Shown piece after piece: positions 60,021 through 64,000 of a stretch of DNA of 64,000 nt. The stretch spans positions 3,244,001 to 3,308,000 of the forward strand of contig NZ_CP134605.1 of the NCBI RefSeq assembly GCF_031844685.1, written 5' to 3'. Below the pieces are notes generated by a model. The model was given only the letters and a program-made list of their open reading frames with translations. It was not told where the DNA came from and ran no database searches. The DNA is from Streptomyces sp. ITFR-21 (lineage in GTDB: Bacteria > Actinomycetota > Actinomycetes > Streptomycetales > Streptomycetaceae). The stretch's first letter is position 1. Each line of letters begins with the position of its first letter. Position numbers and translations under genes: made by a program.

Positions 60021-61097
60021 TTACAGCGCCTTGCGGAAACTCTCCGCCGCCGCTAGCAGCAGATCGTTCGCCGGGGTCTCGCCGATGGTGATCCGAACCC
60101 CCTCGCCGGCGAACGGGCGGACCGTCGTACCGGCCCGCTCGCACGCCACGGCGAAGTCCGCGGTGCGCTCCCCCAGCCGCAGCCAGACGAAGTTGGCCTG
60201 GGTCTCCGGCACCGTCCAGCCCTGGCCGGCCAGTGCCTCCACCACCCGGGTGCGCTCGGCCACCAGCGCCGCCACCCGCTCCAGCAGGGCCGGTTCCGCC
60301 CGCAGGCTGGCCACGGCCGCGTCCTGGCCGAGCTGGCTCACCCCGAAAGGCACCGCCGTCTTGCGCAGCGCCGCGGCCACCGGCTCGTGCGCCACCGCGA
60401 AGCCGACCCGCAGCCCGGCCAGGCCGTACGCCTTGGAGAAGGTCCGCAGCACGGCGACGTTGGGTCGCTCCCGGTACAGGTCGATGCCGTCGGGGACCTC
60501 CGGATCGGTGCCGAACTCCCGGTACGCCTCGTCCAGCACCACCAGCACATCGGCCGGTACCCGGTCCAGGAACCGCTCCAGCGCGGCCCGCCGGACCACC
60601 GTGCCGGTCGGGTTGTTGGGGTTGCAGACGAAGATCAGCCGGGTCCGGCCGGTGATCGCGTCCGCCATCGCGTCCAGGTCGTGCCTCTCGTCCGCGTCCA
60701 GCGGCACCTGGACCGCCCTCGCGCCGCTGATCCGCGTGATGATGGGGTACGCCTCGAAGGAGCGCCAGGCGTAGACCACCTCGTCGCCGGGCCCCGAGGT
60801 GGACTGCACCAGCTGCTGGGCCACGCCGACCGAGCCGGTGCCGGTCGCGACATGGGCGGTGGGCACCTCGAAGCGCTTCGCCAGCTCCTCGGTCAGCGCC
60901 GAGCAGGCCAGGTCCGGGTAGCGGTTGAACTCAGCCGCGGCGGCGACGGCCGCCTCCAGCACACCGGGCAGCGGGGGGTACGGGTTCTCGTTGGACGACA
61001 GCTTGAAAGCGGGCCCGTCCGCATCGGCCGCCGGGGGTCGTCCGGGCTTGTAGGTCGGGATGCCGTCCAGTTCCGCGCGCAGCTTCGGGGTGCTCAT
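60021..61097 (-). CDS. hisC: Histidinol-phosphate aminotransferase-type enzyme
   Basis: 358-aa fold-type I PLP aminotransferase. PLP Lys is in [10 protein letters not shown] (about residue 222), [10 protein letters not shown] holds the PLP-binding Asn, and the DEAY motif follows. The substrate is probably histidinol phosphate or an aromatic amino acid; actinobacteria carry a second hisC-like gene outside the his operon with either role. ATG 61097 ([12 protein letters not shown]) is preferred to GTG 61103. The gene is divergent from the LacI regulator. Confidence 0.93.
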   Translation of the reverse strand: MSTPKLRAELDGIPTYKPGRPPAADADGPAFKLSSNENPYPPLPGVLEAAVAAAAEFNRYPDLACSALTEELAKRFEVPTAHVATGTGSVGVAQQLVQSTSGPGDEVVYAWRSFEAYPIITRISGARAVQVPLDADERHDLDAMADAITGRTRLIFVCNPNNPTGTVVRRAALERFLDRVPADVLVVLDEAYREFGTDPEVPDGIDLYRERPNVAVLRTFSKAYGLAGLRVGFAVAHEPVAAALRKTAVPFGVSQLGQDAAVASLRAEPALLERVAALVAERTRVVEALAGQGWTVPETQANFVWLRLGERTADFAVACERAGTTVRPFAGEGVRITIGETPANDLLLAAAESFRKAL

Positions 61098-61345
61098 GGC
61101 CACACCCTACGAGCGGCGGCACAGGGAGGGGAGAGGCGGTACGTCACCCCCGCGCGTGACCACCGGCGACGCCGCTCCTGCGTGCCCGGGTGGCGCGCGC
61201 GGTGGCGCGCGTCCCCCGTAGGGGTGAGTTGGCGACACCCACCGCACGGAACCAATGGCCGGGTGATCCCGGCAGCCGGGCGCGTATCGTCCGACCGCTG
61301 GGGTCTGCCGCCTGCATATTCCACTTTGCATAGCAGTTTCGATCT

Positions 61346-61363
61346 TGCAGAAACCGTTCTGCA
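61346..61363. promoter_or_regulatory. Operator candidate TGCAGAA-N4-TTCTGCA
   Basis: Perfect 7-bp arms (61346-61352 and 61357-61363) in the hisC-lacI divergent region, 57 bp before the LacI start. Even spacing and dyad shape fit a LacI-family auto-operator. Confidence 0.55.
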
Positions 61364-61420
61364 CAGGGGTTGCGTCGGCGGAGGCTGGATGGACCAGCAC
61401 CGCCCTACTATCGGCACGCC

Positions 61421-62527
61421 ATGACTGCAGCAGGGAAACACCAGGCGAGCCGGCCCGTCGGACGCCGGCTGGAGCGGGCGGGGATCAGGGACGTCGCCGC
61501 TGCCGCCGGAGTCTCGATCACGACTGTCTCCGACGCGCTCAACGGCAAGGGCCGACTGCCCGATGCCACCCGTCGCCATGTCCGGGAGGTCGCCGACCGG
61601 CTCGGCTACCGGCCGTCCGCCGCGGCCCGCACACTACGCACGGGCAGATCCGGCCTGATCGGACTGACGGTGACCACCTACGGCGAAGAACCGTTCACGT
61701 TCACCGAGTTCGCCTACTTCGCCGAGATGGCCAGAGCCGCCACCTCCGCCGCGCTCGCCCGCGGCTACGCCCTGGTCATCCTGCCCGCCTCCTCTCGGCA
61801 CGACGTGTGGGGGAACGTGGCACTGGACGGCACCGTCGTCATCGACCCCTCCGACCAGGACCCGGTGGTCACCGAACTGGTCCGGCAGGGTGTGCCGGTG
61901 GTCAGCGACGGCCGCCCGGCCGGCAGCCTGCCGGTGCACGCCTGGGTCGACAACGACCACGAGGAGGCCGTCCTCGGCATCCTCGACCACCTCGCCGCGG
62001 CCGGCGCCCGCCGGATCGGCCTGCTCACCGGTACCAGTACGGACACCTACACCCGGCTGTCCACCACGGCGTACCTGGAGTGGTGCGAACGCGTCGGTCA
62101 GGAGCCGGTCTACGAGGCGTATCCCGCCCACGACCCCTGCGCGGGCGCGGTCGCCGCCGACCGCCTGCTCGCCCGCCCGGACCGGCCGGACGCGGTGTAC
62201 GGCCTGTTCGACCCCAACGGCACCGATCTGCTCGCCGCCGCCCGGCGCTACGGCCTGCGGGTTCCCGACGACCTGCTGCTGGTCTGCTGCAGCGAGAGCG
62301 GCGGCTACGCGGGCACCGACCCGCCCATCACCACGCTCTCCCTGCAACCGCGCCGGATCGGCACCGCGGTGGTGCAGTTGCTCATCGACGCCATCGAGGG
62401 CATCGGACCGGCGCACCCCGTCCAGCAGGTGATGCCCACCGAGCTGATCGTCCGGGCGTCCTCGCAGCGCCGGGCGCACCGCACGATGGTCAGCCCGCCG
62501 CGCGGCCCCACCCGCGGGGCGGGATGA
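61421..62527 (+). CDS. LacI-family transcriptional regulator
   Basis: 368-aa regulator. The LacI helix-turn-helix is residues about 22-70 (IRDVAAAAGVSITTVSDALNGKGRLPDATRRHVREVADRLGYRPS). The periplasmic-binding-like effector domain spans about 75-345. Position 35-45 reads SITTVSDAL rather than the common SxxTVSRVL. The ligand is unknown and no sugar operon is adjacent. ATG 61421 directly follows the palindrome-bearing promoter region. Confidence 0.93.
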   Translation: MTAAGKHQASRPVGRRLERAGIRDVAAAAGVSITTVSDALNGKGRLPDATRRHVREVADRLGYRPSAAARTLRTGRSGLIGLTVTTYGEEPFTFTEFAYFAEMARAATSAALARGYALVILPASSRHDVWGNVALDGTVVIDPSDQDPVVTELVRQGVPVVSDGRPAGSLPVHAWVDNDHEEAVLGILDHLAAAGARRIGLLTGTSTDTYTRLSTTAYLEWCERVGQEPVYEAYPAHDPCAGAVAADRLLARPDRPDAVYGLFDPNGTDLLAAARRYGLRVPDDLLLVCCSESGGYAGTDPPITTLSLQPRRIGTAVVQLLIDAIEGIGPAHPVQQVMPTELIVRASSQRRAHRTMVSPPRGPTRGAG

Positions 62528-62690
62528 CACCGTCCCGCGACACCGCGATCGGCGGGGCCCGCGGTGTCGACACGCGGGGGCTAAAGGATGGTTTGTCTGA
62601 ACCTTCTGAAAACCAGGTGCCTGGGTATGTCACAACGCGCCAGCGTCATTCCTATGATGGGCGGATGGCGGCGCGATCGTGGAGGGGTCG

Positions 62691-63752
62691 ATGACTCAGG
62701 GGGCAGATCAGGGGTTCGACCCCGGATCCGGGTACGAGCCCGGTTACGAGCCCGCGCCCGGCTACGGGGCGGCGCCGGAGTTCGACCGGGTGCCCGGCGA
62801 CTACCGGCCGCCGGCCGCCGAGTACGAGCCGACCAGACTGGACATCCCGGTGATGTCGGAGGACTACACGCCGACCGAGCACGATCTGCCGGTGCTCACC
62901 CTGCCGGCCGAGAGCGGCGACCGTCCCGGTCCGCTCTACGTGGTCGGCGATGTGCACGGCTATCTGGCGGAGTTGCTGGGAGCGCTGCACAAGACCGGAC
63001 TGGTCGACGAGGAAGGCCACTGGTCGGCGGGCAGCGCCCGGCTGTGGTTCCTGGGCGATTTCACCGACCGCGGCCCTGACGGCATCGGCGTCATCGAACT
63101 GGTGATGCAACTGTCCGCCGAGGCCGCCGCGGCGGGCGGCTACTGCCGGGCGCTGATGGGCAATCACGAACTCCTGCTGCTCGGCGCCCACCGGTTCGGC
63201 GACGCCCCCGTCAACTCCACCGGCGGCACCGCTTCCTTCCTGGCCGCCTGGCGGCTCAACGGCGGCCAGCCCTCCGACATGGAGCGGTTGGAGGACCGCC
63301 ATCTGACCTGGATCTCCCGGCTGGACGCGGCCCACCTCACCGACGGCCACCTCCTGCTGCACTCGGACACCACCGCGTATCTGGAGTACGGCGGCAGCAT
63401 CGAGGAGATGAACGACGCGGTCACCGGCGTGCTCCAGCGCGGTGACGCCGACGAATGCTGGGATCTGTTCCGCAAGTTCACCAGGCGGTTCGCCTTCCGC
63501 GGCGACGACGGGCCCAAGGCCGCCCGGGAACTGCTGGGCGCCTACGGAGGTGTCCGGGTCGTGCACGGCCACAGCCCGATCCCGTACCTGCTCGGCGAGG
63601 TCGGCGGCGAATACGTGGCGGTGGACGGCGAAGAGCCCGCGCACGGCGTACGGGGGCCAATGGTCTACGCGGATAACCTGGCGGTCGCCATGGACGGCGG
63701 CGTCACCATGGACGGCCGGCTGCTGGTGGCCCAACTCCCGCTCGTCGGTTAG
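62691..63752 (+). CDS. Calcineurin-like metallophosphoesterase
   Basis: 353-aa predicted phosphatase of the PPP/ApaH-PrpE type. An N-terminal Tyr/Pro/Gly-rich tail with EPGYEPAPGYG repeats (1-75) precedes the catalytic core. GDVHG (about 88-92), GDFTDRGPDG (about 121-130), GNHE (about 162-165) and VHGHSP (about 290-295) supply the dimetal ligands. It is likely cytoplasmic and active on phosphoprotein or dinucleotide substrates. ATG 62691 has GGAGGGG 3-4 nt upstream; GTG 62679 is an alternative. Confidence 0.93.
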   Translation: MTQGADQGFDPGSGYEPGYEPAPGYGAAPEFDRVPGDYRPPAAEYEPTRLDIPVMSEDYTPTEHDLPVLTLPAESGDRPGPLYVVGDVHGYLAELLGALHKTGLVDEEGHWSAGSARLWFLGDFTDRGPDGIGVIELVMQLSAEAAAAGGYCRALMGNHELLLLGAHRFGDAPVNSTGGTASFLAAWRLNGGQPSDMERLEDRHLTWISRLDAAHLTDGHLLLHSDTTAYLEYGGSIEEMNDAVTGVLQRGDADECWDLFRKFTRRFAFRGDDGPKAARELLGAYGGVRVVHGHSPIPYLLGEVGGEYVAVDGEEPAHGVRGPMVYADNLAVAMDGGVTMDGRLLVAQLPLVG

Positions 63753-63940
63753 CGGCCGTCCCGGAAGCAGCGGCCTCCACCGCGCCGTCTTTACTGATCG
63801 CACCCTGTCACGGCCTCCCGTACCGCCTTACCATCGGCAGTATCCGTAGGCCCACCGCTCTTCGGGCATCCGGCCGGCCGAGCCGGTTCCACGTGGAACA
63901 TCCGGCCGAGCCCGGCGAGTCGGAGCATCGGGGGACGCAC
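63753..63940. other. Spacer with parS-like site
   Basis: 188 bp without a gene; it holds the palindrome listed next. Confidence 0.5.
63886..63899. promoter_or_regulatory. parS-like palindrome GTTCCACGTGGAAC
   Basis: Same variant as at 21764 and 57200. It lies 42 bp before the start codon of the last gene. Confidence 0.65.
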
Positions 63941-64000
63941 ATGACCAGCGCTTCACACCTACTCAACGAAGACCGCCAGGACTTCGAGCATGTCCTCGAT
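63941..64000 (+). CDS. Start of an unidentified gene (cut by right edge)
   Basis: ATG 63941 preceded by GGGGGA opens MTSASHLLNEDRQDFEHVLD; only 20 codons are in the window. The frame continues past the edge. Too little to assign a family. Confidence 0.6.
   Translation, partial: MTSASHLLNEDRQDFEHVLD

Overview
The window is high-GC actinobacterial DNA. The codon use, GTG/ATG starts after purine-rich ribosome binding sites, and gene families (DUF5926, DUF6344, tRNA-Ser without encoded CCA, fused cydDC, DtpA-type copper operon) point to Streptomyces or a close relative. ParB parS-type palindromes (about 21.76, 57.17, 57.20 and 63.89 kb) and many DnaA-box-like 9-mers suggest a place in the central chromosome, not far from oriC. 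Most of the window reads as conserved core interrupted by one accessory stretch (about 34.2-52.5 kb).

Layout. 0-3.4 kb: start of a Cas3 helicase-nuclease gene running off the left edge, a hairpin-rich spacer and tRNA-Ser(UGA). 3.4-14.7 kb: HtrA-like membrane protease, GDPD, two RsbW-like ATPases, DUF5926/SEC-C protein, a small membrane protein, a prim-pol N-domain-like protein, a GAF-SpoIIE phosphatase and an M24 aminopeptidase. 14.9-21.7 kb: extracytoplasmic copper-handling cluster (Met-rich membrane protein, YcnI, Sco, PCuAC/ECuC, CopC-CopD, Tat-exported DyP peroxidase). 21.8-25.5 kb: pheA, a DnaA-box-rich spacer, serS and a Cof-type HAD phosphatase. 25.4-30 kb: rhomboid-like protein and two ABC-2 exporter pairs in one minus-strand operon. 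30.3-34.2 kb: alpha/beta hydrolase-SDR fusion, a diiron-like PF10118 protein and a MerR regulator.

Accessory part. A minus-strand LLM-type oxidoreductase gene is split in two, 3.3 kb apart. The split lies at a shared TCG, and the inner flanks are the two halves of a dyad, as expected for attL/attR of a large serine integrase. The element holds a decayed serine recombinase fused to an IS630 transposase tail, an intact second LLM gene, and gene fragments. Beyond it lie an MFS-TetR pair, a two-gene unit of aldehyde dehydrogenase plus four-EF-hand protein under a perfect 10-bp inverted repeat, an NB-ARC/TPR STAND protein with a small partner, and a string of decayed genes (small ORF, toxin-like C-terminus, DUF72, mannosyltransferase).

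52.5-64 kb returns to core: HAD phosphatase, cydA-cydB-cydDC behind a Rex-type operator (bd oxidase and its assembly exporter), hisC, a LacI regulator with a likely auto-operator, a metallophosphoesterase, and the first codons of another gene at the right edge.

The copper cluster and the cyd operon both serve respiration and envelope redox metabolism: Sco and ECuC pass copper to cuproenzymes, while CydDC and CydAB provide the low-oxygen oxidase.
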